64,000 nucleotides of DNA from assembly GCF_051962475.1 (NCBI RefSeq), contig NZ_JBQCCF010000069.1:310001-374000 (forward strand). Reading direction: 5' to 3'. The stretch is from Dyella_A sp051962475. Its GTDB lineage: Bacteria; Pseudomonadota; Gammaproteobacteria; Xanthomonadales; Rhodanobacteraceae. Below are positions 17,294 to 26,429 of this stretch, in pieces. Under the pieces are notes generated by a model. The model searched no databases. It was not told the DNA's origin and saw only the letters and a list, made by a program, of their open reading frames with translations. The position numbers and the translations under genes were made by a program. How positions within the stretch are numbered: position 1 is the first letter of the stretch; each line of letters begins with the position of its first letter.

Positions 17294-17589
17294 GCTCCGA
17301 CCCCTTCCACCAGGCCCCGAGCCAGCAGCTCGTCACCGCGGCGAATTTCGAAACGGGCACGGGCACCGGCGTCGCTGAGGGTCAGCTCGGCCAGCTCGCC
17401 GGGAAGCAGCGGCGCGACGAACTTGGCTTCGCCCACGCGCTGCAGGCGCTGATCGCGCCATGCCCGCAGCGCAAGCGCAACCTGCTCCAGCAGCACCACG
17501 CCCGGCACCAGCGGATAGCCGGGGAAATGTCCCCGCAGGGCGGGGTGCGTCGGCGGAATCGAGAAGGTGGTCTGGTAGGCGACGCTCAT
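17290..17589 (-). CDS. FabA/FabZ-like hotdog dehydratase (ApeI-like)
   Basis: A 99-residue single hotdog domain with the FabZ-type signature HPALRGHFPGYPLVPGVVLLEQ, followed by KFVAPLLPGELAEL. It is shorter than FabZ (about 150) but the usual size for ApeI-like proteins. It probably dehydrates beta-hydroxyacyl intermediates together with the ApeP-like protein. It overlaps both neighbours by 4 bases, showing tight coupling in the operon. Confidence 0.83.
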   Translation of the reverse strand: MSVAYQTTFSIPPTHPALRGHFPGYPLVPGVVLLEQVALALRAWRDQRLQRVGEAKFVAPLLPGELAELTLSDAGARARFEIRRGDELLARGLVEGVGA

Positions 17590-18275
17590 GGATGACGGTC
17601 CGTGTCGTGCAGCAGTTGTGGCCAGCGCTGCATCATCTGCAGGGCCTGGGCGCGCAGCCCGGTCTGGTGGACGTGGCGCAGGTACCAGCGACGGAATGCG
17701 TACTCCATGCCGAACGCCAGCGGGATCAGGAGGTAACCGCCCACGTGCTGGTAGATCAGCGCCCAGGACGGCAGCGGGCCGACCAGCAGGAGCTCATGGG
17801 CGAGCAGGCCGGCCAGAACCAGCGCCTGCAGCGCAAGCAGAACGGTCCAGAACAAGGTGACGCCGCGCGCATAGCGGGCGACGCCGGGCTGCGCCAGTTG
17901 CGCCTCGCCCTCGAGCACGCGGATGAAGCGCGCCACACGCGGCTCGCGCCCGGCGCGCAGCGTGCTGCCGAACCACAGCGCCAGCCCGGCAAGAATGATC
18001 AGGGGAACGGCATCGAGCAGGCCACCGGCCAAGCCGATCGAGGCCATGCCGAGCATCACCAGTATCGCCGCACCCCAGCCGAGCCATGCGCGCGCGGCGC
18101 CAGCGAGCAGGCGCGGCAGCATCCACAACGTGACCAGCAGCAGCAAGGCAGCCAGCGCGAGCGCCGGGCGGTGGGTCACCGCGCCACCGATCGCCAACAC
18201 CGGATACAGCGGCAGCAGCGCGAGGGTGACGCGCCGCAGCGGCAGGTATCGCACTGGCATCACACCATCACTCAT
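17586..18275 (-). CDS. COG4648-like integral membrane protein of the pigment cluster
   Basis: A 229-residue protein with about seven hydrophobic segments, including LLPLYPVLAIGGAV, LALAALLLLVTLWML, LGWGAAILVMLGMASIG and LFWTVLLALQALVLAG, then GGYLLIPLAFGMEYAFRRWYLRHV near the C-terminus. This matches the COG4648 membrane proteins of aryl-polyene loci (ApeG type), whose function is not established. A long frame runs upstream across the ACP gene, but ATG at 18275 gives the normal family length. It overlaps the hotdog gene by 4 bases. Confidence 0.78.
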   Translation of the reverse strand: MSDGVMPVRYLPLRRVTLALLPLYPVLAIGGAVTHRPALALAALLLLVTLWMLPRLLAGAARAWLGWGAAILVMLGMASIGLAGGLLDAVPLIILAGLALWFGSTLRAGREPRVARFIRVLEGEAQLAQPGVARYARGVTLFWTVLLALQALVLAGLLAHELLLVGPLPSWALIYQHVGGYLLIPLAFGMEYAFRRWYLRHVHQTGLRAQALQMMQRWPQLLHDTDRHP

Positions 18276-18345
18276 GCACGCAGACCGTCCTGGCGGTGAG
18301 CACTGCGGGCCGGACCGGCCTGATGCCGCGGCGGCCGGCGCGGAC

Positions 18346-18615
18346 TCAGCCCGCGCGATGCTGCTCGATGTGGTCCGACAGCGCGCGCAGGCTGGAGAAA
18401 ATGCGGCGGTTGTCCGGATTGTCCGAGCGCAGCTGGAACCCGTAGCGCTTGGACACGGCCAGCGAGATCTCCAGCGCGTCGATAGAATCGAGCCCCAGCT
18501 CGCCGCCGAAGAGCGGAGCATCCGGATCGATCTGTTCGGGGGTGACGGCCTCCAGGTTGAGGCTCTCGATGACCAGGGTGGCCAGTTCGTGTTGTGCAGC
18601 GGTCTGCTCTGCCAT
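18346..18615 (-). CDS. Acyl carrier protein of the pigment cluster
   Basis: An 89-residue acyl carrier protein with the phosphopantetheine attachment site Ser44 in ELGLDSIDALE. It would hold the aryl starter and the growing polyene for the KS, KR and dehydratases. It is the first gene of the leftward block, 61 bases from the divergent xanB2. Only one ACP is seen here, whereas many aryl-polyene clusters have two. Confidence 0.9.
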   Translation of the reverse strand: MAEQTAAQHELATLVIESLNLEAVTPEQIDPDAPLFGGELGLDSIDALEISLAVSKRYGFQLRSDNPDNRRIFSSLRALSDHIEQHRAG

Positions 18616-18676
18616 GCTCGTTTCCGTACCCCAAAATCATTGCCTCCCCCCGGTGGCAGTGGGCGTGGAGTGTACC

Positions 18677-19699
18677 ATGGTGCCCTTGTCGTTCTCGGTA
18701 GATCGCATGGTTCAGGGATGTGAAATGGTGGCGGCGCAGACAGCCCATTGCCGCGCGCCGCAGGTGTCGTATCGCAACACGGAGGCCGGCGCAGCGCTGG
18801 CCGAGCCGGGCATGCTGGCGGTGATCGGGTTTGGCGCCGGCCGGGCCGAGGCGGACGATCCGCGCTGGCTCGCGCTCGCCCTGGAGCCGTTCGACGCGCC
18901 CGCACCACTGGAGTGTTGGACGGTCGAGGGCGAGGTAGTGGCCGGGTGCACCGGGGCCATTCGCTGGTCGCGCGGCGGCGGCTGGCTGTTCGCCTCGATC
19001 AGCCTCGACGAGACCGAACACGGCGACGTGGAATCCACCGCCGAACACGCCTATCGCGCGCTGGCCAGCTTCGTCGCCGAGCAGCCCGAGCAGCATGTGC
19101 TGCGGGTGTGGAACTACCTCACCGCGATCAACGATGGCGAGGGCGACGCCGAGCGCTACAAGCGCTTCTGCAACGGCCGTGCGCGCGGCATGGGGAACGC
19201 CTTCGGCGAAGGCTTTCCCGCCGCCACCGCGATCGGACATCTCGATCGCCGACCGCTGCTGCAGGTCTACCTATTGGCCAGCACGCAACCGGGTCTGCGC
19301 GTGGAGAATCCACGCCAGGTAAGCGCATGGCGCTACCCGCGACAGTACGGGCCCACACCGCCGAGTTTCGCGCGGGCGATGCGCCTGCCCGGCACCGACG
19401 CACTGGCCATATCCGGCACCGCGGCGGTGATCGGCCACGCCTCGGCGCATCACGACGACCTGCAGGCGCAGCTGGAAGAAACACTGGCGAATCTCGAAGC
19501 GCTGCTCTCCAGCGCCGGCATGCCGGCTGGCTTCGACACGCACTCGCCGCTCAAGGCCTATGTGCGCCACCCTGCCGATGCCCGCGCAGTGCGCGATTTC
19601 TTCCGGCAGCGCCTGCCGGGTGTGCCGGCGCTGCTGCTGCACGGCGACATCTGCCGCAGCGAGCTGCTGGTGGAGATCGACGGCTGGCGTTACGCGTAA
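18677..19699 (+). CDS. xanB2: XanB2-type chorismatase (3-/4-hydroxybenzoate synthase)
   Basis: XanB2-type enzymes cleave chorismate to 3-hydroxybenzoate and 4-hydroxybenzoate; 3-HBA starts xanthomonadin and 4-HBA feeds ubiquinone. The 340-residue protein shows family segments AIRWSRGGGWLFASISL, HVLRVWNYLTAINDGEGDAERYKRFCNGRA, then LQVYLLASTQPGLRVENPRQVSAWRYPRQYGP and the C-terminal LLLHGDICRSELLVEIDGW. The start at 18677 has a GGAG six bases upstream; ATGs at 18707 and 18725 are alternatives. It is divergent from the ACP gene, so both units may share a control region. Confidence 0.93.
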   Translation: MVPLSFSVDRMVQGCEMVAAQTAHCRAPQVSYRNTEAGAALAEPGMLAVIGFGAGRAEADDPRWLALALEPFDAPAPLECWTVEGEVVAGCTGAIRWSRGGGWLFASISLDETEHGDVESTAEHAYRALASFVAEQPEQHVLRVWNYLTAINDGEGDAERYKRFCNGRARGMGNAFGEGFPAATAIGHLDRRPLLQVYLLASTQPGLRVENPRQVSAWRYPRQYGPTPPSFARAMRLPGTDALAISGTAAVIGHASAHHDDLQAQLEETLANLEALLSSAGMPAGFDTHSPLKAYVRHPADARAVRDFFRQRLPGVPALLLHGDICRSELLVEIDGWRYA

Positions 19700-19747
19700 T
19701 AGGCGTCAGGCGGCGCCGCGACCGGAAGGCCCGACCCGCTTCTACGT

Positions 19748-21115
19748 CTACTTCTTCCGGGTTGGCCGCTGCCAGCCAGCCAGTGTCTGCTGCCGGCCTC
19801 GTGCCACCGTGAGTTCACCGTCGGGCGCATCCTTGGTAATCACCGAACCGGCGCCGATGGTGGCGCCGGCGCCGATACGCACCGGCGCCACCAGCGCGCT
19901 GTTGGAACCAATGAACGCGCCATCGTCGATGCGGGTGAGGTGCTTGTTCACGCCGTCGTAGTTGCAGGTGATGGTGCCCGCACCGATGTTCACGCTGGCG
20001 CCGATCTGCGCGTCGCCGATGTAGCTGAGGTGGTTGGCCTTGCTGCCCACGCCCAGGGTTGCTTTCTTGATCTCGACGAAATTGCCCACGTGTACGCCAT
20101 CGGCAAGCTCGGTCCCGGGGCGCAGTCGCGCGAACGGACCGATCGTGCATGGCCCATGGGTGACCACGCCATCCAGATCGCAATGGGCGAGCACCACGGT
20201 GCCGGCGGCGAGATGCACGTTGCGCAGGCGAGTGAAGGCACCCACGCGCACGTCGTCGCCCAGCACTACCTCGCCCTCGAAGATCACGTCGACGTCGATC
20301 TCCACGTCACTGCCCGCCACGACGATGCCGCGCGCGTCGAATCGTGCCGGATCGGCCAGACGCACGCCCGCGACCATCAGCTCGTGGGCGCGACGCTGCC
20401 GATACTGCGCCTCCAGCTCGGCCAGCTGCAGCGGATTGTTGGCGCCGGCCGCTTCCACCGGGTCGGCGCATTCCACCGAACGGGCGGCCGCGCCCTCGGC
20501 GGCGGCCATCGCGAAGATGTCGGTGAGGTAGTACTCGCCCTGCGCGTTGTTGCGGTCGAGCCGGCCGATCCAGCGGCGCAGGTCGGTGGCATCGGCGGCG
20601 AGGATGCCGGTGTTGATCAGGGTGACCGTGCGCTGCGCGGCATCGGCGTCCTTCTCCTCTACCACGGCCTGTACCTTTCCCTCGTTGCACAGCACGCGAC
20701 CGTAGCCGAACGGATCGGCCAGCCGCGTCGTGAGCAGGGCGAGCTTGTCCGGCGTGGCGACCAGGGCCTGCAGCGTCTGCGGCCGAGTCAGCGGCACGTC
20801 ACCGTAGAGCACCAGTACCCGCGCGCCGTCCGGCACTCGTGCCAGTGCGTAGCCGACGGCGTGACCGGTACCAAGGCGCTCGGTCTGCTCTACCCACTCG
20901 AGGTCCGGTTGGTCGGCGAACGCGCCCTGCACCTGATCGCCGCAGTGGCCGTAGACCACGTGGATCGCTGCCGGCCGCAAGGTGCGTGCGGCCGCCAGTA
21001 CATGGCCGAGCAAGGGCCGACCGGCCAGCGGCATCAGCACCTTGGCGCGCCGGGATTTCATGCGCTTGCCTTCGCCGGCAGCAAGGACGATGACGTGCAG
21101 GGCGGAGTCTTCCAT
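19748..21115 (-). CDS. glmU: Bifunctional GlmU (GlcN-1-P acetyltransferase / GlcNAc-1-P uridyltransferase)
   Basis: GlmU makes UDP-GlcNAc for peptidoglycan and LPS. The 455-residue protein is full length. The N-terminal pyrophosphorylase has LAAGEGKRMKSRRAKVL, then the substrate-binding LGTGHAVGYAL and VLYGDVPL. The C-terminal left-handed beta-helix contains GPFARLRPG, HVGNFVEIKKATLGVGSKANHLSYIGDAQIG and TITCNYDGVNKH with its catalytic His. It is located downstream of atpC on the same strand, a widespread arrangement, but behind the atp terminator. Confidence 0.97.
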   Translation of the reverse strand: MEDSALHVIVLAAGEGKRMKSRRAKVLMPLAGRPLLGHVLAAARTLRPAAIHVVYGHCGDQVQGAFADQPDLEWVEQTERLGTGHAVGYALARVPDGARVLVLYGDVPLTRPQTLQALVATPDKLALLTTRLADPFGYGRVLCNEGKVQAVVEEKDADAAQRTVTLINTGILAADATDLRRWIGRLDRNNAQGEYYLTDIFAMAAAEGAAARSVECADPVEAAGANNPLQLAELEAQYRQRRAHELMVAGVRLADPARFDARGIVVAGSDVEIDVDVIFEGEVVLGDDVRVGAFTRLRNVHLAAGTVVLAHCDLDGVVTHGPCTIGPFARLRPGTELADGVHVGNFVEIKKATLGVGSKANHLSYIGDAQIGASVNIGAGTITCNYDGVNKHLTRIDDGAFIGSNSALVAPVRIGAGATIGAGSVITKDAPDGELTVARGRQQTLAGWQRPTRKK

Positions 21116-21200
21116 GGGGCACCAGTGGGAGCGAAGCGATGCGCAAGAATATCAGCGGGCCGACCCGAGCTCGCGCCGGCGCGATGGCGGACGGATGCAA

Positions 21201-21225
21201 AAACGCCGGCACGAGGCCGGCGTTT
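21201..21225 (-). terminator. Rho-independent terminator of the atp operon
   Basis: A perfect 10-bp stem (21201-21210 with 21216-21225) with a 5-base loop is followed on the minus strand by GTTTTTGC. It lies 25 bases after the atpC stop and before glmU. Confidence 0.85.
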
Positions 21226-21249
21226 GCAGGGACTCGAAGCAGAGTCAGT

Positions 21250-21678
21250 TCAGTGCTTGAGCGTGCGGCGCAGACGCTCCAGCGCCTGCAACTGGGTGAT
21301 CGCCTCGGCCAGCTTGGCCTGCGCCTCGGCGATCTCCATCGCGTCGGTGCGGTTGGCCAAGGCCTCTTCGGCCTGACGCTTGGCTTCGATCGCCGCCGCT
21401 TCGTCGATGTCGGCCGAGCGGATTGCGCTGTCGGCCAGCACGGTGATGACCTGCGGCTGCACCTCGAGAATGCCGCCACCAGTGATGGAGATGTCCACCT
21501 TCTCGCCACTGGCTTCGGTCACGACGACCTTGCCGGGCTTGAGACGGGTGATAAGCGGCGCGTGGCGCGGGGTGATGCCCAGCTCGCCCAGCTCGCCGGT
21601 GGCAACAACCATCGTTGCCTCGCCCGAGTAGATCTCGGCTTCGGCACTGACGACGTCGACGCGGATGGTGTGGGTCAT
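21250..21678 (-). CDS. atpC: F1Fo ATP synthase epsilon subunit
   Basis: This 142-residue protein is the epsilon subunit of the F1 central stalk, which couples rotation and inhibits ATP hydrolysis. It has the N-terminal beta-sandwich (IRVDVVSAEAEIYSGEA, ITPRHAPLITRLKPG, GGILEVQPQVITVLADSA) and a C-terminal helical hairpin (AEEALANRTDAMEIAEAQAKL). It is the last gene of the operon, 53 bases after atpD, and is followed by a terminator. Confidence 0.97.
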   Translation of the reverse strand: MTHTIRVDVVSAEAEIYSGEATMVVATGELGELGITPRHAPLITRLKPGKVVVTEASGEKVDISITGGGILEVQPQVITVLADSAIRSADIDEAAAIEAKRQAEEALANRTDAMEIAEAQAKLAEAITQLQALERLRRTLKH

Positions 21679-21731
21679 GGATGGTCTTCCGGATGCGTAA
21701 GGCTGGGGGCGGGTTTACCCGCCCCGTGGGA

Positions 21732-23144
21732 TCAGGCGGCCTTCTTGGCGCCCATCTCCTCGGCCTTCTTGATCGCCTCGTCGATGCCGCCGACCATGTA
21801 GAACGCCTGCTCCGGCAGGTGGTCCACGTCGCCGTCGACGATCATCTTGAAGCCGCGGATGGTTTCCTTCAGCGACACGTACTTGCCCGGCGAGCCGGTG
21901 AACACCTCGGCAACGTGGAACGGCTGCGAGAAGAAGCGCTCGCACTTGCGCGCGCGGGCCACGGCCTGCTTGTCCTCTTCCGACAGCTCGTCCATGCCCA
22001 GAATCGCGATGATGTCCTTGAGCTCCTTGTAGCGCTGCAGCGTGCCCTGCACGCGGCGGGCCACGTCGTAGTGCTCCTGGCCGATCACGTTCGGATCGAG
22101 CTGACGGCTGGTGGAATCGAGCGGATCCACGGCGGGGTAGATACCGAGCGAGGCGATGTTGCGGCTCAGCACCACGGTCGCGTCCAGGTGGGCGAAGGTG
22201 GTGGCCGGCGACGGGTCGGTCAGGTCGTCCGCGGGCACGTACACGGCCTGGATCGAGGTGATCGAACCGGTCTTGGTCGAGGTGATGCGCTCCTGCAGCA
22301 CGCCCATTTCCTCGGCCAGCGTCGGCTGGTAACCCACTGCCGACGGCATGCGGCCGAGCAGCGCGGACACCTCGGTACCGGCCAGGGTGTAGCGGTAGAT
22401 GTTGTCGACGAACAGCAGCACGTCCTTGCCCTTGCCGGTCTCGTCCTTCTCGTCGCGGAAGTACTCGGCCATGGTCAGGCCGGTCAGCGCCACGCGCAGA
22501 CGGTTGCCCGGCGGCTCGTTCATCTGGCCGTACACCATGGCCACCTTGTCGAGCACGTTGGAGTCCTTCATCTCGTGGTAGAAGTCGTTGCCCTCGCGGG
22601 TACGCTCGCCCACGCCGGCGAACACGGACAGACCCGAGTGCGCCTTGGCGATGTTGTTGATCAGCTCCATCATGTTCACGGTCTTGCCCACGCCGGCACC
22701 GCCGAACAGGCCGACCTTGCCGCCCTTGGCGAACGGGCAGATCAGGTCGATCACCTTGATGCCGGTTTCCAGCAGGTCGGTCGCCGCCGCCTGGTCGGCG
22801 TAGCTCGGCGCCTCGCGGTGGATCACCCAGCGATCCTGCTCGCCGACCGGGCCGGCCTCGTCGATCGGGTTGCCGAGCACGTCCATGATGCGGCCGAGCG
22901 TGGCCTTGCCGACCGGCACCTTGATGCCTTCGCCGGTGTTGCGGGCCACCAGGCCGCGCTTGAGGCCGTCGGTCGAACCGAGCGCGATGGTGCGCACGAT
23001 GCCGTCGCCGAGCACCTGCTGCACTTCCAGCGTGATGTCGGTGCCGTCGATCTTCAGCGCGTCGTAAACCTGCGGCACCTGATCGCGTGCGAACTCCACG
23101 TCGATGACCGCGCCGATGATCTGTACAACTTTGCCCTGGCTCAT
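21732..23144 (-). CDS. atpD: F1Fo ATP synthase beta subunit
   Basis: The catalytic beta subunit, 470 residues. The P-loop GGAGVGKTVNMMELI is followed by the catalytic segment VFAGVGERTREGNDFYHEM. Further diagnostic blocks are LFVDNIYRYTLAGTEVSALLGRMPSAVGYQPTLA and GMDELSEEDK. It forms the catalytic interface with AtpA. Normal length; ATG at 23144. Confidence 0.98.
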   Translation of the reverse strand: MSQGKVVQIIGAVIDVEFARDQVPQVYDALKIDGTDITLEVQQVLGDGIVRTIALGSTDGLKRGLVARNTGEGIKVPVGKATLGRIMDVLGNPIDEAGPVGEQDRWVIHREAPSYADQAAATDLLETGIKVIDLICPFAKGGKVGLFGGAGVGKTVNMMELINNIAKAHSGLSVFAGVGERTREGNDFYHEMKDSNVLDKVAMVYGQMNEPPGNRLRVALTGLTMAEYFRDEKDETGKGKDVLLFVDNIYRYTLAGTEVSALLGRMPSAVGYQPTLAEEMGVLQERITSTKTGSITSIQAVYVPADDLTDPSPATTFAHLDATVVLSRNIASLGIYPAVDPLDSTSRQLDPNVIGQEHYDVARRVQGTLQRYKELKDIIAILGMDELSEEDKQAVARARKCERFFSQPFHVAEVFTGSPGKYVSLKETIRGFKMIVDGDVDHLPEQAFYMVGGIDEAIKKAEEMGAKKAA

Positions 23145-23275
23145 GGGTGTGCTCCGAATGGATCTTTCAGTGTCTGGTCAAACCACGGCGCCCGGTGACA
23201 GTCGCCAGCTCTTTTGAATAGTGCGTCCATGGATGGACGCTCTTGATCTGCTTTTGCAGGCAGGGATGCCTGCAC

Positions 23276-24193
23276 TTATACCGCCGCGGCGCCGCCGACG
23301 ATTTCCGAGATTTCCTGGGTGATCGCCGCCTGACGCGCCTTGTTGTAGATCAGCGTGAGTTCGCCGATCACCTTGTTGGCGTTGTCCGACGCGCTCTTCA
23401 TGGCGACCATGCGCGCGGCGTGCTCGCTGGCGAGGTTCTCCAGCACCGCCTGGTACACCACCGACTCGATGTAGCGGTTCAGCACGTGGACCAGCACCGT
23501 GGCCGCGTCGGGCTCGTAGATGTAGTCCCAGTCGTGCGTCTGCTCGAGCTTGATGCCGGCGTAGGCCGACTCGCCCGCCGCCTGGTGCGCTTCCAGCTCG
23601 GCGGCGACCACCGGCAGCGGCAGCAGCGCGTCCAGCGTCGGCTTCTGCGTCATGGTGTTGACGAAGTCGTTGTACGCCAGCACCACGCGATCGAGCTTGC
23701 CGTCGGTGTAGGCGTCCAGCACCACCTTGATCACACCCACCAGCTGCTCGAGCTTGGGCTTCTCGCCGAGATGGGTGACGCTGCCGACCAGATTCACGCC
23801 CTTCAGCCGGCGGAAGAACTGCACCGCCTTCTGGCCGATCGCGACGACGTCGACCTCGACACCCTTGTCGTGCCACTCGCGGATCGCCGGCAGCAGGCGA
23901 CGGAACAGGTTGGAGTTGAGACCGCCGCACAGCCCGCGATCGGTGCTGACGACGATATAGCCCACCCGCGCCACCTTCTCGCGCTCCACCAGGAACGGAT
24001 GGGCGACGTCGGTGCTGGCCTGGGCCACGTGCGCAATCACCTTACGCATCTGCCGGGCGTAGGGACGCGAGGCCTTCATCAGGTCCTGCGCGCGGCGGAT
24101 CTTCGAGGCCGAGACCATCTCCAGCGCACGCGTCACCTTGCGCATGTTCTGCGTGCTCTTGATCTTGGTTTTGATTTCGCGTCCGCTTGCCAC
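23276..24193 (-). CDS. atpG: F1Fo ATP synthase gamma subunit
   Basis: The rotary gamma subunit, 305 residues (Escherichia coli has 287), with the N-terminal coiled-coil REIKTKIKSTQNMRKVTRALEMVSASKIR, the central STDRGLCGGLNSNLFR and the C-terminal KSASDNANKVIGELTLIYNKARQAAITQEI. The extra length lies in the middle region (about 190-225), as in other Xanthomonadales. It sits 131 bases upstream of atpD. Confidence 0.97.
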   Translation of the reverse strand: MASGREIKTKIKSTQNMRKVTRALEMVSASKIRRAQDLMKASRPYARQMRKVIAHVAQASTDVAHPFLVEREKVARVGYIVVSTDRGLCGGLNSNLFRRLLPAIREWHDKGVEVDVVAIGQKAVQFFRRLKGVNLVGSVTHLGEKPKLEQLVGVIKVVLDAYTDGKLDRVVLAYNDFVNTMTQKPTLDALLPLPVVAAELEAHQAAGESAYAGIKLEQTHDWDYIYEPDAATVLVHVLNRYIESVVYQAVLENLASEHAARMVAMKSASDNANKVIGELTLIYNKARQAAITQEISEIVGGAAAV

Positions 24194-24281
24194 GTTTGCC
24201 TCAACCTTGTGGGTTATTGCGATCCCGGTGCGTCACCGGAGAACGCGGCAGTTGCCAAGCAACCGCCGCGCAGGCTGCTGG

Positions 24282-25832
24282 TTACCAGCTGCCGGTCTTC
24301 TTGTACTCGTCCAGGCCGGCCTTGAAGGTGCCCTCGATCTCGCCGTTCCAGTCACCGGTGGCGACCAGCTTCTTCATCAGCTCGCCGTGGTTCTGGTGGA
24401 AGAACGCGTGCAGGCCCTTTTCAAACGCCAGCACCTTGTTCACCGGCAGGTCGTCGAGGTAGCCCTTCTCGGCTGCATACACCGACAGCGCCAGCTCCGC
24501 GATCGACAGCGGCGCGTACTGCGCCTGCTTCATCAGCTCGGTCACGCGCTGGCCGCGGTCCAGCTGGGCGCGGGTGGCCGGATCGAGGTCCGAGGCGAAC
24601 TGCGCGAACGCGGCCAGCTCACGGTACTGCGCCAGCGCCAGCTTCACGCCGCCTGAGAGCTTCTTGACGATCTTGGTCTGCGCCGCACCACCCACGCGCG
24701 ATACCGAGATACCGGCGTTCACGGCCGGACGGATGCCGGCGTTGAACAGGTCGGTTTCCAGGAAGATCTGGCCGTCGGTGATCGAGATCACGTTGGTCGG
24801 CACGAACGCCGACACGTCGCCGCCCTGGGTCTCGATGATCGGCAGCGCGGTGAGCGAGCCAGTCTTGCCCTTCACTTCGCCGTTGGTGAACTTCTCCACG
24901 TACTCCTCGGACACGCGCGCGGCGCGCTCGAGCAGACGCGAGTGGAGATAGAACACGTCGCCCGGGTAGGCTTCGCGACCCGGCGGGCGCTTGAGCAGCA
25001 GCGAGATCTGGCGGTAGGCCACGGCCTGCTTGGACAAGTCGTCGTACACGATCAGCGCGTCTTCGCCGCGATCGCGGAAGTACTCGCCCATCGCGCAGCC
25101 CGAATACGGCGCCACGTACTGCAGCGCGGCCGACTCGGAGGCCGAGGCCACCACGATGATGGTGTTGGCCAGCGCGCCGTTCTCTTCCAGCTTGCGCACC
25201 ACGTTGGCGATCGACGAGCGCTTCTGGCCGATCGCGACGTAGATGCACTTAATGCCCGAATCCTTCTGCGCGATGATCGCGTCGATCGCCAGCGCGGTCT
25301 TGCCGGTCTGGCGGTCGCCGATGATCAGCTCACGCTGGCCGCGGCCGACCGGGATCATCGCGTCGACCGACTTGTAGCCGGTCTGCAGCGGCTGATCGAC
25401 CGACTTGCGCCAGATCACGCCCGGCGCGACCTTCTCGATCGGCGCATTGATCTTGGCGTTGAGCGGACCCTTGCCATCGATTGGGTTGCCCAGTGCGTCG
25501 ACGACGCGGCCGAGCAGCTCCGGACCGACCGGCACCTCGAGGATGCGACCGGTGGTCTTGGCGGTGTCGCCCTCGCGCAGGTGCTGGTATTCACCGAGCA
25601 CCACGGCGCCGACCGAATCGCGCTCGAGGTTGAGCGCCAGGGCATACGCGCTGCCCGGCAGCTCGATCATTTCGCCCTGCATCACGTCCGCCAGACCGTG
25701 GATGCGCACGATGCCGTCGGACACGCTGATGATGGTGCCCTCGTTGCGGGCCTCCGCGCCGAGCTTGAACTGCTCGATGCGGCTCTTGATCAGCTCGCTG
25801 ATCTCGGACGGGTTGAGAGTGGTGCTGGACAT
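24282..25832 (-). CDS. atpA: F1Fo ATP synthase alpha subunit
   Basis: The non-catalytic alpha subunit, 516 residues. The P-loop GDRQTGKTALAIDAI starts near residue 170. Further marks are the arginine finger region SISRVGGAAQTKIVKK and family blocks VIWRKSVDQPLQTGYKSVDAMIPVGRGQRELI, AYRQISLLLKRPPGREAYPGDVFYLHSRLLERAA. Normal length and position between atpH and atpG. Confidence 0.98.
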   Translation of the reverse strand: MSSTTLNPSEISELIKSRIEQFKLGAEARNEGTIISVSDGIVRIHGLADVMQGEMIELPGSAYALALNLERDSVGAVVLGEYQHLREGDTAKTTGRILEVPVGPELLGRVVDALGNPIDGKGPLNAKINAPIEKVAPGVIWRKSVDQPLQTGYKSVDAMIPVGRGQRELIIGDRQTGKTALAIDAIIAQKDSGIKCIYVAIGQKRSSIANVVRKLEENGALANTIIVVASASESAALQYVAPYSGCAMGEYFRDRGEDALIVYDDLSKQAVAYRQISLLLKRPPGREAYPGDVFYLHSRLLERAARVSEEYVEKFTNGEVKGKTGSLTALPIIETQGGDVSAFVPTNVISITDGQIFLETDLFNAGIRPAVNAGISVSRVGGAAQTKIVKKLSGGVKLALAQYRELAAFAQFASDLDPATRAQLDRGQRVTELMKQAQYAPLSIAELALSVYAAEKGYLDDLPVNKVLAFEKGLHAFFHQNHGELMKKLVATGDWNGEIEGTFKAGLDEYKKTGSW

Positions 25833-25892
25833 AGGTCGTTATCCTTGGGTTCGCGCCGAGTCAACGGCACCCGATGATTTTTGAAACGTGTG

Positions 25893-26426
25893 TCAGTGCG
25901 TGAGGGCGCTGGCGAGCCGGTCGAGACGACCGCGCGCCGAGCCATCGATCACTTCGCTGCCGGTGTCGATCACCACGCCTGCCAGCAGCGAGGCGTCGAC
26001 CTGGGTTTCCAGTTCGATCTCGCGCTTGAAGCGGCGCTTCAGCGAAGCCTTCAGCTGTTCCGTCTGCGCGGCGTCCAGGGCCATCGCGCTGGTCACCTTC
26101 ACCAGAAGCTGCGACTCGGCCTCGCGCTTGTAGGTCTCGTACAGGGCAGCGATCTCCGGCAGCAGCGCCAGGCGGCGATGCTCGGCCAGCTCGGCCAGGA
26201 AACGGCCGAACGGCGTATCGACCGCCATCTCGCGCGGCAGATGCAGGGCAACCAGCTGCGCCGGCTGCACCCGCGGATCACCGGCCAGATCGCTCACCCG
26301 TGCGTCGTTGGCGACCATGGCGGCAAGCGCCAGCGCGTGCGACCACGTGCCGGTGTCGCCAGCCGCACGCGCCACCTCAAAGGCAGCGCGTGCGTAGGGT
26401 CGAGCGAGAGTGATGGCTTGGCTCAT
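25893..26426 (-). CDS. atpH: F1Fo ATP synthase delta subunit
   Basis: The 177-residue delta subunit joins F1 to the peripheral stalk. It has the N-terminal LARPYARAAFEVA motif, the middle region LAELAEHRRLALLPEIAALYE and the C-terminal domain ending SLLAGVVIDTGSEVIDGSARGRLDRL, which contains the family signature. It begins 3 bases after the atpF stop, which suggests coupled translation. Confidence 0.96.
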   Translation of the reverse strand: MSQAITLARPYARAAFEVARAAGDTGTWSHALALAAMVANDARVSDLAGDPRVQPAQLVALHLPREMAVDTPFGRFLAELAEHRRLALLPEIAALYETYKREAESQLLVKVTSAMALDAAQTEQLKASLKRRFKREIELETQVDASLLAGVVIDTGSEVIDGSARGRLDRLASALTH

Positions 26427-26429
26427 GGA

